Shown one piece after another: positions 28,701 to 37,300 of a stretch of DNA of 46,948 bases. Source of the DNA: an uncultured bacterium. GTDB taxonomy: Bacteria; Cloacimonadota; Cloacimonadia; Cloacimonadales; Cloacimonadaceae. Made by a program: the position numbers and the translations under genes. The notes under the pieces are model-generated. The model was not told the DNA's origin, searched no databases, and worked only from the letters and a program-made list of their open reading frames with translations. The stretch spans positions 1-46,948 of the forward strand of contig CALLHY010000072.1 in assembly GCA_938009275.1 (NCBI GenBank), in the 5' to 3' direction. Positions within the stretch are counted from its first letter, which is position 1; each line of letters opens with the position of its first letter.

Positions 28701-30015
28701 GGAGCGATCTGAAGTACTTAAAGAAAAACTTCCCGTGCCACCAGAGCTTTTTCATAGAGAGCAAAGACTGATTGAACAAGCAAATGATTCTGCAAAGAAA
28801 ATTGATGATATGGAAGAAGCAAAAGACGATGCAATCATGAGGATCAAGAATAGTACCGAAAACAACAATGTTATCCAGCTATCTTGGGGAAGCTCAGCGC
28901 TAAAGCGTTTAATTGCGAAATTGGAATCGGAAAAACCCTTATGGATCGACGAACAGATTGATGACATGAGACCGATTCTGGTTGAAGGCAGGCAAATTAT
29001 TATCCAAGTGTTTCCGGATTGGCTTGCTCAAATTAGCCCCAAATCGGAATCTCCAGACCATGTAGGAGAATTTAAACATCTGATGCTAAATAAGGTAAAA
29101 CCGAACCTGGAGAGTCTTGGACTTGATAATGAAGCCAGCAGTCTTGATGCTCGAGTCAGAGCCCTGATTCGTAGGGTTGAAGATGTAGCCGAGGCTCGCA
29201 GATTGATTAGTGAAGTTGATAATTGGATACGAATCAGCCAAAGTGTCCTTGGCACCAATAGGCTCAAAGATATCAGGACGTCCAAGGATATTGCCAAAAG
29301 TTATGCCAATAAGCTCAAGGGCATGTTTCAGAGAATCAACCTCAATGAACTGCAAGTTGTAAGAAAAGGGCTAAAGGAGTTCTATGATACTCTTACAACA
29401 GCCGAAAGTGAGATAACTAAAAGAGCGGATAAGGTATGGACATCTAAGATAACAACCGAGGATTCAATCGATGAGATGCTGGAGGAACTTGATTCTCTTA
29501 TCAGAACCTACGATGGATTGGAATCGGACCTGGAAGATTTCCACATAGTAAAAAAGGCACTACATCAGTTTAAACGATCGTACGGACGAATAAGCGATAT
29601 TAACCTAACCTGGAGTTCTTTTGATACTCTCTCGGCAGAGGTGGAGCAAGAGACAGTCTCCAAGTTGGCTGAGGATGAGCTTCCCTGGCCTCCGGAAGAT
29701 GTGATCAAGAACATTGTCAAAACTCTATCAGATTATCGTAAACAACTTAGTAAGGAGTGGTCAGATGAGATCCTTGCACTGGAATCGGATATCCTAGAAA
29801 TGGATGTTGCTTCGGCAAGCCAGCTCCAGAATAAGCTGTCTAGTCCACCAGCTTATGTGACCGATGCCCATTTGAAGAAACTAGAGAAGATTAGAACCGC
29901 TCTTGATAAAAGGCTGAGTGAGATCAAGATTGAGTGGTTGGTAGAAAGATACCGAGAGCTGTCAGATATTGATAAAAAGAAGTTCAATGACATAATTATG
30001 AGAAGCTATTTATAG
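25747..30015 (+). CDS. Second SspC-like giant P-loop ATPase
   Basis: A 1422-residue protein behind a GGAGG site. Walker A is AGYGTGKSHLGVTIAELL near residues 89-106, and Walker B is LVILFDEFGKYMEFA near 271-285. These parallel LYGSGKSAFAVYLAQLL and LLIVDEAGKSFEYA in the sspC product, and each is followed by a matching LQEL segment and a hydrophobic strand (FVGFIQFELNAY against FVITLHQQMDSY). The C-terminal 500 residues are long, charged helices with coiled-coil character. It is about 290 residues longer than the first copy. I infer a paralogue paired with the preceding DUF4007-like protein. Its motifs are intact, so it should bind ATP. Confidence 0.65.
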   Translation: MILKDIVRFRGDKLFNGAVNIDWYISDPDKSRLAAEAFVFHGPAYHGVSQDEVGYTHGHKLIDTASFTKAIVKRSYGHEDVPFTLAIAGYGTGKSHLGVTIAELLSAPVDNTPADILANISSADKQIGDEIGLLLDDADKPCLVIALNGLTKFDFIHGLSNQIIQVLRRDGHDVKPIEDLRPRFQQAVRMLNWVTSPQLQEELSEICGGASPADIIALLEQQDEATYINVNKFLSKHDMQIRNLQGESVQELIGRTVEVYCGEGNPYQSLVILFDEFGKYMEFASTRSHLAGSGVLQELFEAIQAYSPKVCFVGFIQFELNAYLQRMAPDQKNEMQRYITRYQTADKLYLSTNLETLIANLIEKKNPKYLDQIFEAKSAFQSSNRERAKINAWFPSSKHIQVWNDADLFHKIVSKGSWPLSAYSVWLLYYLSAVGSHLQERSALALLIEAFNQFESSQISEDQDWRIAAVDMMSNSFIHELLSSEESGAQGTIMQAYQTVMSKYATKYSVNQIRILKAIVLSSKLGLVAANRTDAIEALVALTNMDADAVKVDLQTLLDEYNAIEWDEAYKSFDILSDALPRSQFINHIRRLSASYDENAQSQLFVSSIKDCCDLIKDIQSDFAEENKISTPEWTFQAKVANLDTLPQQIILETDRWSKAESIDDPRGSILYVYLGETADIDSVSREAHKLLKSASETLKVKAVPILLVFMHDVEGKLGQGLIELSILDSLSNEELAKFGNLVESHRVKIERSIQEAVEALLREKRYTSLGGKQMEGLRLSKAATELFKQIYTHPILFPFDGFATSRGNAADTCSMLTRELMHATLDYSTVMAKPVKDKNRVNSVLRDAWGMFSTSGKINRRPTNNILKSLSIKWDEILQERMLSLREMYDTMIKPPYGANQDSAGLFLSVYISPRSNTLNVFKNQQYTTVNGWADDSLIRAKHFNPSILDDAYLLLRSDDTSEWEALLDEWEQAESHIARVDCMERSEVLKEKLPVPPELFHREQRLIEQANDSAKKIDDMEEAKDDAIMRIKNSTENNNVIQLSWGSSALKRLIAKLESEKPLWIDEQIDDMRPILVEGRQIIIQVFPDWLAQISPKSESPDHVGEFKHLMLNKVKPNLESLGLDNEASSLDARVRALIRRVEDVAEARRLISEVDNWIRISQSVLGTNRLKDIRTSKDIAKSYANKLKGMFQRINLNELQVVRKGLKEFYDTLTTAESEITKRADKVWTSKITTEDSIDEMLEELDSLIRTYDGLESDLEDFHIVKKALHQFKRSYGRISDINLTWSSFDTLSAEVEQETVSKLAEDELPWPPEDVIKNIVKTLSDYRKQLSKEWSDEILALESDILEMDVASASQLQNKLSSPPAYVTDAHLKKLEKIRTALDKRLSEIKIEWLVERYRELSDIDKKKFNDIIMRSYL

Positions 30016-30081
30016 CCAATACTGCATATATGTCTATTCTTCAAGTATGTAGTTTCGGCAAATTGAAGAGAAGGTTTAATA

Positions 30082-31740
30082 ATGATTTTATCTGTATCCT
30101 TGCTAACAATCGGCATAGTGTTACTTGTTGTAGAGGCACGAGCAGTAAGAAAACGAACCCACTATAACAAGGCCATTGATTTTGTTCTGAGCAAAGATTA
30201 TCAAACAAAGGGCTCAAGTCCAATAATAGATGCGTCGATCTTGACAATAGGCTCATCTGCAACAAACATCTATGACATCTACGCAGCATGCGAGGAGCAC
30301 GAAGAAGTTCTCGATGTGATTGAATATAGGTTCCCAAATGTAATGGGGGACGCATCTCCCATGGATTGGTTTTCTAAAGTCACGGACTTAATGAATAAAC
30401 CCACAAGATCATTAGATGCTTATCACAGTGCATTTATAGGACAGTTAGGGGAGAATCAATCTCTGGATTATTTTTCCAGTCAAGGATTAAAGGCCTACTT
30501 GTTCGAAGATAGAACCCATCGAGCTACTGATGTATACACAATAGATGAACTAGGGAACAAGGTAGAATACTCGGTAAAAAACTTTGGCAAAGTTGACAAC
30601 TTTCTGGCTGAGTTAAGGGAGCACCCTGAAGTTGAAAACTGGGTTGTAAATTCTGAAATCTATGACCAACTAGAGGAATCAGGACGTTTAGATCTGTTGG
30701 AACAAGGCGGGCGAGATATTATTGACGGAGGCTTTCTCCATGATGAAGCTAGTGACACAATCACTGAAGCTCTGAAAGATGTAAGCAATGCCGGTGATTT
30801 AGCTGATGACATTCCATTTATTGCTTTAGCCTTGTTTGGGGTTAAAACTGTAAAAAACATAAAACTATGCTCTCAACATAAACAAAGCTACTACGAGACT
30901 GGTGTTGAGATAGGAATGGACGCAGTGCGCGTGGGTACGGCTGGCGTACTTGCCGCTGCGGGAGCGAATATTGGTGCAGCAATTGGGACTTCCATACTCC
31001 CTGGAGTAGGCACTCTAGTTGGAGGGGGGCTAGGGGCATTAGCTGGAGCAGTTGCTGGATCTAGTTTAATCCAGTATTTAAAGGAAAAGTGGAAGTGGGG
31101 AGAGATTATCAAAGCTATTGATTATGTAGGAGATTGCGTGTTAAAAAAGTCATATTCACTAGAGTATTGCATGGCTGATATATACAGAAGAATGTATGAC
31201 TTTGAAAGTAATCTGAAAAGAGAAGAGTCAATTATAGAGGAAAAAAAGTTGGGAATCAACCCCTATTCTAACTCACCTATAATGATTAGTAGTGTTCTTG
31301 CCCATGTACATACTATGGTCTTGAAGGCAATCAACAAACAATGCAGAAGCGCTGCTAAGCAATTCCATAGAAAAGTCATTGAAGTATGTGCTTCCGTAGC
31401 TGCAAAAATGGCACCTGATGATAGAGACAAGCAGAAGAAGATCAAACAAAGGCTTATTGGAGAGCTCATATGCTCAAATGATCATATTTTCTCGAGGTAC
31501 TTGTCGAGTGATCCAAACTACGTGCCATTAACCCAAGCATATACTTTACAAAAGGGCAAATCTCCTAACCACCCTTACAGATTCAGTCATGATCCTCAAG
31601 TCATCATGCAAAGTCTGATCATAGATGTTGCTTTTGCCGCGCAAAAACCAGTAAAAGTGAATATCCCGAAAGTCAATGTTCTTTTTTTAATTATAAGCAT
31701 ATCATTGATTGCTGCAGCATTCTATTTATTTCTGTTATGA
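30082..31740 (+). CDS. Membrane protein with glycine-zipper segment
   Basis: A 552-residue protein with a membrane anchor at residues 1-18 and another at the very end (VLFLIISISLIAAAFYLFLL). Near 280-330 lies a long hydrophobic stretch built on Gly and Ala (AAAGANIGAAIGT, then GVGTLVGGGLGALAGAVAGS), a glycine zipper of the kind found in pore-forming and toxin proteins. The region between 100 and 230 is soluble and acidic. I know no family. It starts 66 bases after the second ATPase gene with an AGAAGG site, so it may be the last gene of the PT operon. A role as membrane-damaging effector is possible but not shown. Confidence 0.7.
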   Translation: MILSVSLLTIGIVLLVVEARAVRKRTHYNKAIDFVLSKDYQTKGSSPIIDASILTIGSSATNIYDIYAACEEHEEVLDVIEYRFPNVMGDASPMDWFSKVTDLMNKPTRSLDAYHSAFIGQLGENQSLDYFSSQGLKAYLFEDRTHRATDVYTIDELGNKVEYSVKNFGKVDNFLAELREHPEVENWVVNSEIYDQLEESGRLDLLEQGGRDIIDGGFLHDEASDTITEALKDVSNAGDLADDIPFIALALFGVKTVKNIKLCSQHKQSYYETGVEIGMDAVRVGTAGVLAAAGANIGAAIGTSILPGVGTLVGGGLGALAGAVAGSSLIQYLKEKWKWGEIIKAIDYVGDCVLKKSYSLEYCMADIYRRMYDFESNLKREESIIEEKKLGINPYSNSPIMISSVLAHVHTMVLKAINKQCRSAAKQFHRKVIEVCASVAAKMAPDDRDKQKKIKQRLIGELICSNDHIFSRYLSSDPNYVPLTQAYTLQKGKSPNHPYRFSHDPQVIMQSLIIDVAFAAQKPVKVNIPKVNVLFLIISISLIAAAFYLFLL

Positions 31741-31815
31741 AGCACTGCCAACAACAATGGCATGACGTAATGTTATCGATTAATGAGTAGACTATATCTT
31801 GGTTAAACGAATAGC

Positions 31816-32802
31816 ATGAAACAATTGATAGGTGTTACCCTTGGAAAGTATGCCCCGCTTCATAAAGGTCATGAATTATTGATAAGAACAGCTGTCTCCG
31901 AGATGGATCAGGTTATCGTGATCGTTTATAACGCCAGTGACGTAACGGTAATTCCCACAGAGATTAGAGCTAACTGGGTGAGTAATCTATTCCCAAGCGT
32001 TCAGGTAATCATTGCTGAGGACGGACCACAGGAAACCGGTTATAATGACGAGATTAAACTCAAGCAGGAGACCTATCTAAAGCGGTTATTGAATGGGTAC
32101 CACATTCATTCCTTCTATTCCAGCGAGCCTTATGGCGACCACGTAAGCAAGGCCTTGAATTGCAGGAATAGAGTGGTAGATCTTCACCGCTCAAACTACC
32201 CCGTTAGTGCTAGCATGATCCGAGAAAACGTTCGTGAGTACAGGCACATGGTAGCAGATATAGTGTACCGTGACATCAAGCCTCGCATTGCATTTGTGGG
32301 AGGACCCTCAACAGGAAAATCGACCCTTGCCCTTGCTTGCGCGAGAGATTTACAGGGTGACTACTGTCCCGAGTACGGCAGGGAGTACTGGATGCAGCAC
32401 CAACAGTACCATCGGCTAAGTATGTGGGATCTGGAACAGATCGCCATCGGGCACCTGGATCAGGAAGACATGGCCGCAAGAGGGTCCGGTGACAGGCTTT
32501 TTGTCGACACCACCGCACTTACCACGCTGGCATACGCTTACTACTACTTTGGGAAAGCGTCCCAAGCTTTGATCGATACATTTACCAAATCTCTGTACAG
32601 GTATTGCCTATACATCCTATGTGCGCCAGATATTCCATTTGAAGATAGCTGGGACAGGTCGGGTCCCGGGTCTCGAGAGAGATTGCAGCAGATATGTCTG
32701 GACATTTTGCATCATTACTCACTGAAGTATTACCAGATTGGTGGTGCTCTTACTGATAGGATCGCGTCTGTGAGGGCGATTATGGAGGAAAACAAGCTAT
32801 GA
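31816..32802 (+). CDS. nadR: NadR-like NMN adenylyltransferase / ribosylnicotinamide kinase
   Basis: A 328-residue two-domain enzyme for rebuilding NAD from nicotinamide riboside. The N-terminal nucleotidyltransferase domain has GKYAPLHKGHELL with the HxGH motif, and SASMIREN. The C-terminal kinase domain has the P-loop FVGGPSTGKSTLALA near residue 157, and CPEYGREYW. It lacks the N-terminal HTH repressor domain of E. coli NadR, so it is purely catalytic. The stop overlaps the start of pnuC by four bases (ATGA), so the pair forms one unit: import, then phosphorylation and adenylation. It lies inside the transposon, close to its right end. Confidence 0.9.
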   Translation: MKQLIGVTLGKYAPLHKGHELLIRTAVSEMDQVIVIVYNASDVTVIPTEIRANWVSNLFPSVQVIIAEDGPQETGYNDEIKLKQETYLKRLLNGYHIHSFYSSEPYGDHVSKALNCRNRVVDLHRSNYPVSASMIRENVREYRHMVADIVYRDIKPRIAFVGGPSTGKSTLALACARDLQGDYCPEYGREYWMQHQQYHRLSMWDLEQIAIGHLDQEDMAARGSGDRLFVDTTALTTLAYAYYYFGKASQALIDTFTKSLYRYCLYILCAPDIPFEDSWDRSGPGSRERLQQICLDILHHYSLKYYQIGGALTDRIASVRAIMEENKL

Positions 32803-33458
32803 TAAATTTCTTGAGTGTAAACAAGCTGATGCTAAGCATTTTGGGGTATCCCCTCAGCTACATCGAGTTCGTGGGAACTGTTCTCTACTTCACATCGGTA
32901 TTCCTGATAGCCAGAAAGAACATACTTACCTGGCCGATCGGAATCATATCCGTGATCCTGTATGGGATTTTGTTTTATCAGATACAGCTATACTCTGACA
33001 TGATGGAACAAGTCTATTACCTCGTGATAAGCATCATCGGCTGGATCACCTGGCAAAAGCAAAAACAAGACAACAATAGAATTCCTGCTGAATGGAGTAG
33101 TTCTAGACCGATATTGTATGCAGCAGGGATAACCGTGATTTGCACAGCAATCCTGGCATACTGCGTAGCCAATTTCCACCTGTGGTTACCGCAGATATTT
33201 CGAGAACCCGCTTCTTATCCTATTCTTGATGCCCTTACCACTGTAATGAGCTTCATTGCCATGCTGCTTACCACCCGCAGAAAGATTGAGGGGTGGATCT
33301 ATTGGATCATAGTGGATATCATTGGGATCGGACTGTACTGGGTGAAAGATGTTAGGTTCATAGCACTGCAGTACATATTCCTTCTGGGAATGGCGATATA
33401 TGGGTTGATCTATTGGCTTAGAAACCGAGGAGCAAATGGCGCTAAAACCAATGTCTGA
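32799..33458 (+). CDS. pnuC: PnuC-like nicotinamide riboside transporter
   Basis: A 219-residue integral membrane protein with about seven hydrophobic segments. It shows the PnuC signatures ILTWPIGIISVILYGILF and WITWQKQKQ near residues 40-90, and IYWIIVDIIGIGLYWVKDV near 160-180. PnuC proteins let nicotinamide riboside cross the membrane by facilitated diffusion, and NadR-type kinases trap it. Coupling to nadR by a four-base overlap supports that. It ends 37 bases before the repeat array that forms the transposon's right end. Confidence 0.9.
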   Translation: MINFLSVNKLMLSILGYPLSYIEFVGTVLYFTSVFLIARKNILTWPIGIISVILYGILFYQIQLYSDMMEQVYYLVISIIGWITWQKQKQDNNRIPAEWSSSRPILYAAGITVICTAILAYCVANFHLWLPQIFREPASYPILDALTTVMSFIAMLLTTRRKIEGWIYWIIVDIIGIGLYWVKDVRFIALQYIFLLGMAIYGLIYWLRNRGANGAKTNV

Positions 33459-33494
33459 ATGAATTCATTCCCCAAGCTAATCTTGTAGGCTTTG

Positions 33495-33653
33495 ATTTGC
33501 AGAAACCTTGTCATAATTTGCAACTTTCGGTGATCTGATTTGCAGAAATCCTGTCAGAAACTACCTAAACGGGTCTTGGAAAGGATGAGCAAGGATGAGT
33601 AACGATGCGACAGTTTGCAGTTTTCGCTGCACAATTTGCAGATTTCGTTGTCA
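33495..33653. repeat. Right end of first transposon: five direct repeats
   Basis: A unit of 18-20 bases, best seen as ATTTGCAGAAATCCTGTCA, occurs at 33495-33513, 33516-33533 (degenerate), 33538-33556, 33613-33632 (degenerate) and 33634-33653. The last copy ends in TTGTCA, and a C followed by TATAAA comes next. The left end of the element carries the same unit in inverted orientation at its tip. Repeats of this size at an end are typical transposase sites in Tn7/Mu-type elements. Confidence 0.75.
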
Positions 33654-33654
33654 C

Positions 33655-33660
33655 TATAAA
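33655..33660. repeat. Right TATAAA flank (possible target-site duplication)
   Basis: TATAAA lies directly outside the right inverted repeat, in the same orientation as TATAAA at 220-225. See the left flank for the caveat that TATAAA also precedes other ends in the window. Confidence 0.6.
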
Positions 33661-33728
33661 ATGATAGGGTGCTTCAGGCGTCAGATCGCTTTTTCTCCCT
33701 TGATAAAGAGCGTCTATCACATCTCTAT

Positions 33729-33773
33729 CCCCCCTTAATCAAGCGTTAACTATTAACGCTTGATTAAGGGGGG
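33729..33773. repeat. Perfect 21-base palindrome with three-base loop
   Basis: The arm 33729-33749 (CCCCCCTTAATCAAGCGTTA plus A) is fully complementary to 33753-33773, with CTA as the loop. The core TTAACGCTTGATT then repeats once more at 33775-33787. No T-tract follows the hairpin, so a simple terminator is less likely. It may be a binding site or an RNA structure. Confidence 0.8.
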
Positions 33774-33825
33774 ATTAACGCTTGATTGACACTGAGGAGT
33801 AAGGAAGATGCTATGCGAGAAGGTC

Positions 33826-33914
33826 TTATGTGATTTATGTGATTTATGTGATATATGCCTTAAGTAAGTCTTAAGTAAGTCTTGGAGTAGGTCTTAAGTA
33901 AGTCTTAAGTAAGT
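33826..33914. repeat. Two adjoining tandem repeats
   Basis: TTATGTGAT occurs three times without change (33826-33852). CTTAAGTAAGT, 11 bases, occurs perfectly at 33859-33869, 33870-33880, 33893-33903 and 33904-33914, with a degenerate copy between. Arrays like this gain and lose copies easily and would differ between strains. Confidence 0.8.
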
Positions 33915-33939
33915 CGAGGGGTCGAGAGCATGATGAAGT

Positions 33940-34250
33940 GACGTCCCCACCCCAAGTGGGCTGTCGAGCTTGTGGTTTATAAGCTAACGCATAGCCTTAT
34001 CCGCTAATCTGATAAGCGGTAACCGATTGATGCAATTGCTATTTGGCAACACCAGTCGCACCTGAACACACTCCACAAAAGGTTGTAACACATCTTATCC
34101 AGCTAACTATTGCTGGCACCGCCATGCAGGCAATGTCCACGCTTCTCGCGTAGTATGCAAGAAACACGGTAGCTGCACGCAAGGCAGCCCCAACAATATT
34201 TAGGTGAAGGAGGGGGAGAGGTGGGCTAAGGTAAACACGAGAAAGTGATT
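33940..34250. other. Hairpin-rich, unassigned non-coding segment
   Basis: Short stems are seen: CCGCT/AGCGG at 34001-34019, with an alternative TTATC/GATAA pairing that excludes it; ATTGC/GCAAT at 34109-34134; and ACGC/GCGT at 34139-34151. The segment has no credible reading frame and is followed directly by the restriction enzyme gene. It could be a structured RNA or leader. I do not match it to a known RNA family. Confidence 0.25.
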
Positions 34251-34313
34251 GACTATTTTACGCTCATAGCAGAACTTGCCCTGTGCATTAATAAGTAGAA
34301 AGGAGCTTAGGTT

Positions 34314-37300
34314 TTGATTGAATCAGTATTAACCGCTTATCTAAAGGACTTGCAAGCTGTAATTAACCAAAAAGACGGAAGAGAAGAGAGCTTCTACAAA
34401 TGCTTACATGATATGCTAATGAGCTATGCAAAAGCCGATGGCTATAATGAAGCAATAGTTACCATCCTTCCCAAAACCACCGAAGCCGGAAATCCTGACT
34501 TTCGCGTATGGAATGGTAAAAACCGCATTACAGGTTACATAGAAGCCAAAGCTCCGCAAATTTATCAGCTTGATCCCATCGCTACCAGTGATCAGCTAAA
34601 GCGTTACCTTGCCACCTTCCCGAATCTTATCCTAACCAATTTCTATGAGTTTCGGCTATATCAGCATGGTCATTTGGTAGATAGCGTAACGATTGCCCGC
34701 GCATCTAACGCCATAAACTTAGGCAAGACACCGCCCCTGGAGAAAGCTGTAGAGATGAAAGATCTGCTCAGCAGGTATTTCTCCTTTTCCCTGCCTGCAA
34801 TCACAGACCCTAAGTCCCTTGCCGATGCCCTTGCCAAGCGCACCCGCTTCCTGCGTGACGAGATACTGAAATACGAACTGGATGAAGAAGAACGGAAAGG
34901 CAAAAAGGTGCTGCTGAACTTCTATGATAGCTTCAAAAAGCTGCTGATAAACAATCTAACAATAGAGCAATTTGCCGATCTCTATGCCCAAACGCTAACC
35001 TATGGCATCTTTGCCGCCCGTACCCGCAGCGTAGGTGAATTTAACCGTGAGCTGATCTACAAATATATCCCCAAGACCCTGGGCGTGCTGAAAAGCATCT
35101 TTAAGTTCATTTCTTACGAGGAACCGCCCAAAGCTTTGGAAGTGCTGATAGACGATATTGCCGATGTTCTATATGTAACGGATATCAAGATGATATTGCA
35201 CAAGTTCTATGTGGAAGGCAAGGGCAGCGACCCCATTATCCACTTCTATGAAACCTTCCTAAGCGTATATGATCCCAAACTGCGGGAAAGCCGGGGAGTT
35301 TATTACACCCCTGAACCGGTGGTGCGCTACATTGTGCATAGCATCCACAATCTGCTAAAAACTCATTTTGACAAAAAAGATGGCTTGGCGTCATTTGATG
35401 TAACCCTACTTGATCCCGCTGCCGGCACGCTTACCTTCCCTGCGGTAGCAATCCGCACCGCTATAGATGAATACATAGCAAAGTATGGCGCGGGAAACGT
35501 CCATACTCTGATAAAAGAACATATCTTACCTAACTTTTATGCCATTGAACTGATGATGGCGCCATACACGGTTGGTCACCTGAAGATAGGCTACCTGTTG
35601 GCGGAAATGGGCTATGAAATGGATGGTGATGAACGCTTCAAGCTGTATCTTTCCAATACTCTGGAGCCAGACGTGCCCGCACAATTGGACACCATCTATA
35701 CCCACGAGATAACCGAAGAATGCGAATTGGCGAATAAGGTGAAGAAAGAAGAACCTATTTTGGTAATAATGGGGAACCCGCCTTATAGCGGAGAAAGCCA
35801 GAATAAAAGCTCATCAAAGAAAACGAAGGATAGAATCTGGATAGAAACACTTCTGAAACAAACTACTGATGGAGCACTGGATTACTACCAAGTTGATGGT
35901 TTAAAACTGGACGAAAAGAACCCCAAATGGCTACAGGATGATTATGTTAAGTTCCTGCGCTTTGCACAGTGGAAGATACATAAAGCAGGAAAAGGCATTG
36001 TGGGGATGATTACCAATCACGGCTATCTGGATAACCCCACCTTCCGCGGAATGCGCCAAAGCTTGATGCATACCTTTGATGAAATATACATCCTTGATCT
36101 GCATGGCAATAGCAAGAAAAAGGAGAAGTGCGCGGATGGCAGCAAAGATGAGAATGTGTTCGACATTCAGCAAGGCACAGCTATAATGTTTATGGTGAAG
36201 GTAGGGTCGCTAGCTGAAGCGACCACAAATATCGGATCGGCGTCCGACACTACAAAAGTGCATCATTATGAGCTATTTGGCTTAAGGCAGAATAAATACG
36301 ACTGGTTGGAATCTAATGTCTTGGGTAAAGTTAGCTACCAAGAAATCAAGCCTTCAAGTCCCTTCTATCTCTTTCATCCTGAAGCGACAGGTTATGAACA
36401 CTATCTTAAATGGAAGTCTTTACCGGAGATATTCCCTGTAAATAGCGTGGGGATAGTAACGGCGAGGGATGGTTTAACAATTCAGCCTACAAAGTGTAAA
36501 TTGCGCAGCACAATTCATCACTTCGCATCCCTTGACCCTGAAACTGCACGAGTAACATATGAACTGGGTAAAGATGCGAGAGATTGGAAGGTGGATTTTG
36601 CCCAGAAGGATTTGAAAGAAAGTGGGCTGAAGGACGAAAACATCCGAAAAGTGCTGTATCGTCCATTTGATATTCGCTACACTTACTATACTGGTAAAAG
36701 CCGTGGCTTTCATTGTATGCCGAGAAATGATGTAATGAAGCATATGCTTCATGAGAATATGGGCTTGCTTGTCGGAAGGCAAGGTTCAGTAGTTGGAGAC
36801 ACTAATCTGTGGAACTTGACTTACATATGCTCAGAAGTGGTAGATTTCAATGTTTTCTATCGTGGAGGTGGACTACTTGCTCCACTCTACCTTTATCCCG
36901 ATGAGCATAATGGTGATATCTTTGCCACAACAGAGCGAACATACAATCTTAATCCGGCTTTGCTTGCACAAAAGACAGCGCAGTGGGGTGAACTCTTCCA
37001 ACCGGAACAGCTATTTTACTATATCTATGCTGTGTTATACAGCAATATCTACCGCCAGCGTTATGCTCAGTATCTAAGGATGGATTTTCCGCGTATACCC
37101 TTCACGGAGGATTATGAGCTGTTCAGTGCTATGGCTGCCCTGGGTTTGCAGCTTAGCGAATTGCACCTGATGACAAGTCCGCTGCTTGATACTGTGATAG
37201 CGAAGTATCAGGGCAAAGGCGCGAATAACATGGTTACCGAGGTTACATATGATCCCACAGCGCAAACTGTGCACATTAATCCCGATAAGTATTTCGAGGG

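Larger units (their letters stand above)
226..33654. mobile_element. Mu/Tn7-like transposon carrying a PT defence operon (about 33.4 kb)
   Basis: The left end (226-250) and the reverse complement of the right end (33630-33654) match at 20 of 24 positions: TGACA, C, AAA, CTGCAA and TTGTG line up at identical spacing. TATAAA lies directly outside each end (220-225 and 33655-33660), as a target duplication would. Inside are a repressor, a DDE transposase, an AAA ATPase, a small HTH protein and some 28 kb of cargo. Mu/Tn7-family elements are known to need a DDE transposase plus an AAA partner and to have repeated transposase sites near their ends; all are seen here. The boundaries are inferred from sequence only. 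TATAAA also precedes three other ends in the window, so it could be a preferred target rather than a plain duplication. Confidence 0.75.
33661..34313. other. 650-base spacer without a gene, rich in repeats
   Basis: No reading frame with a ribosome site is seen until 34314. The spacer holds a near-perfect long palindrome (33729-33773), a third copy of one palindrome arm (33775-33787), two tandem repeats (33826-33914) and a stretch of 300 bases with several short hairpins (33940-34250). AAGGAG at 34300-34305 serves the next gene. The spacer could contain a small RNA, a former end of another element, or promoter signals. Confidence 0.5.

Noticed and set aside
33495..33653. CRISPR-like or iteron origin repeats
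   Set aside because: The 18-20-base units are irregularly spaced, and the outermost copy forms the inverted partner of the left terminus, so a transposon end explains them better.
33729..33773. Intrinsic terminator after pnuC
   Set aside because: The stem is perfect, but no T-tract follows on either strand, and it lies outside the transposon, 270 bases from the pnuC stop.
33826..33914. CRISPR array
   Set aside because: The units are 9 and 11 bases with no spacers, so this is a simple tandem repeat.
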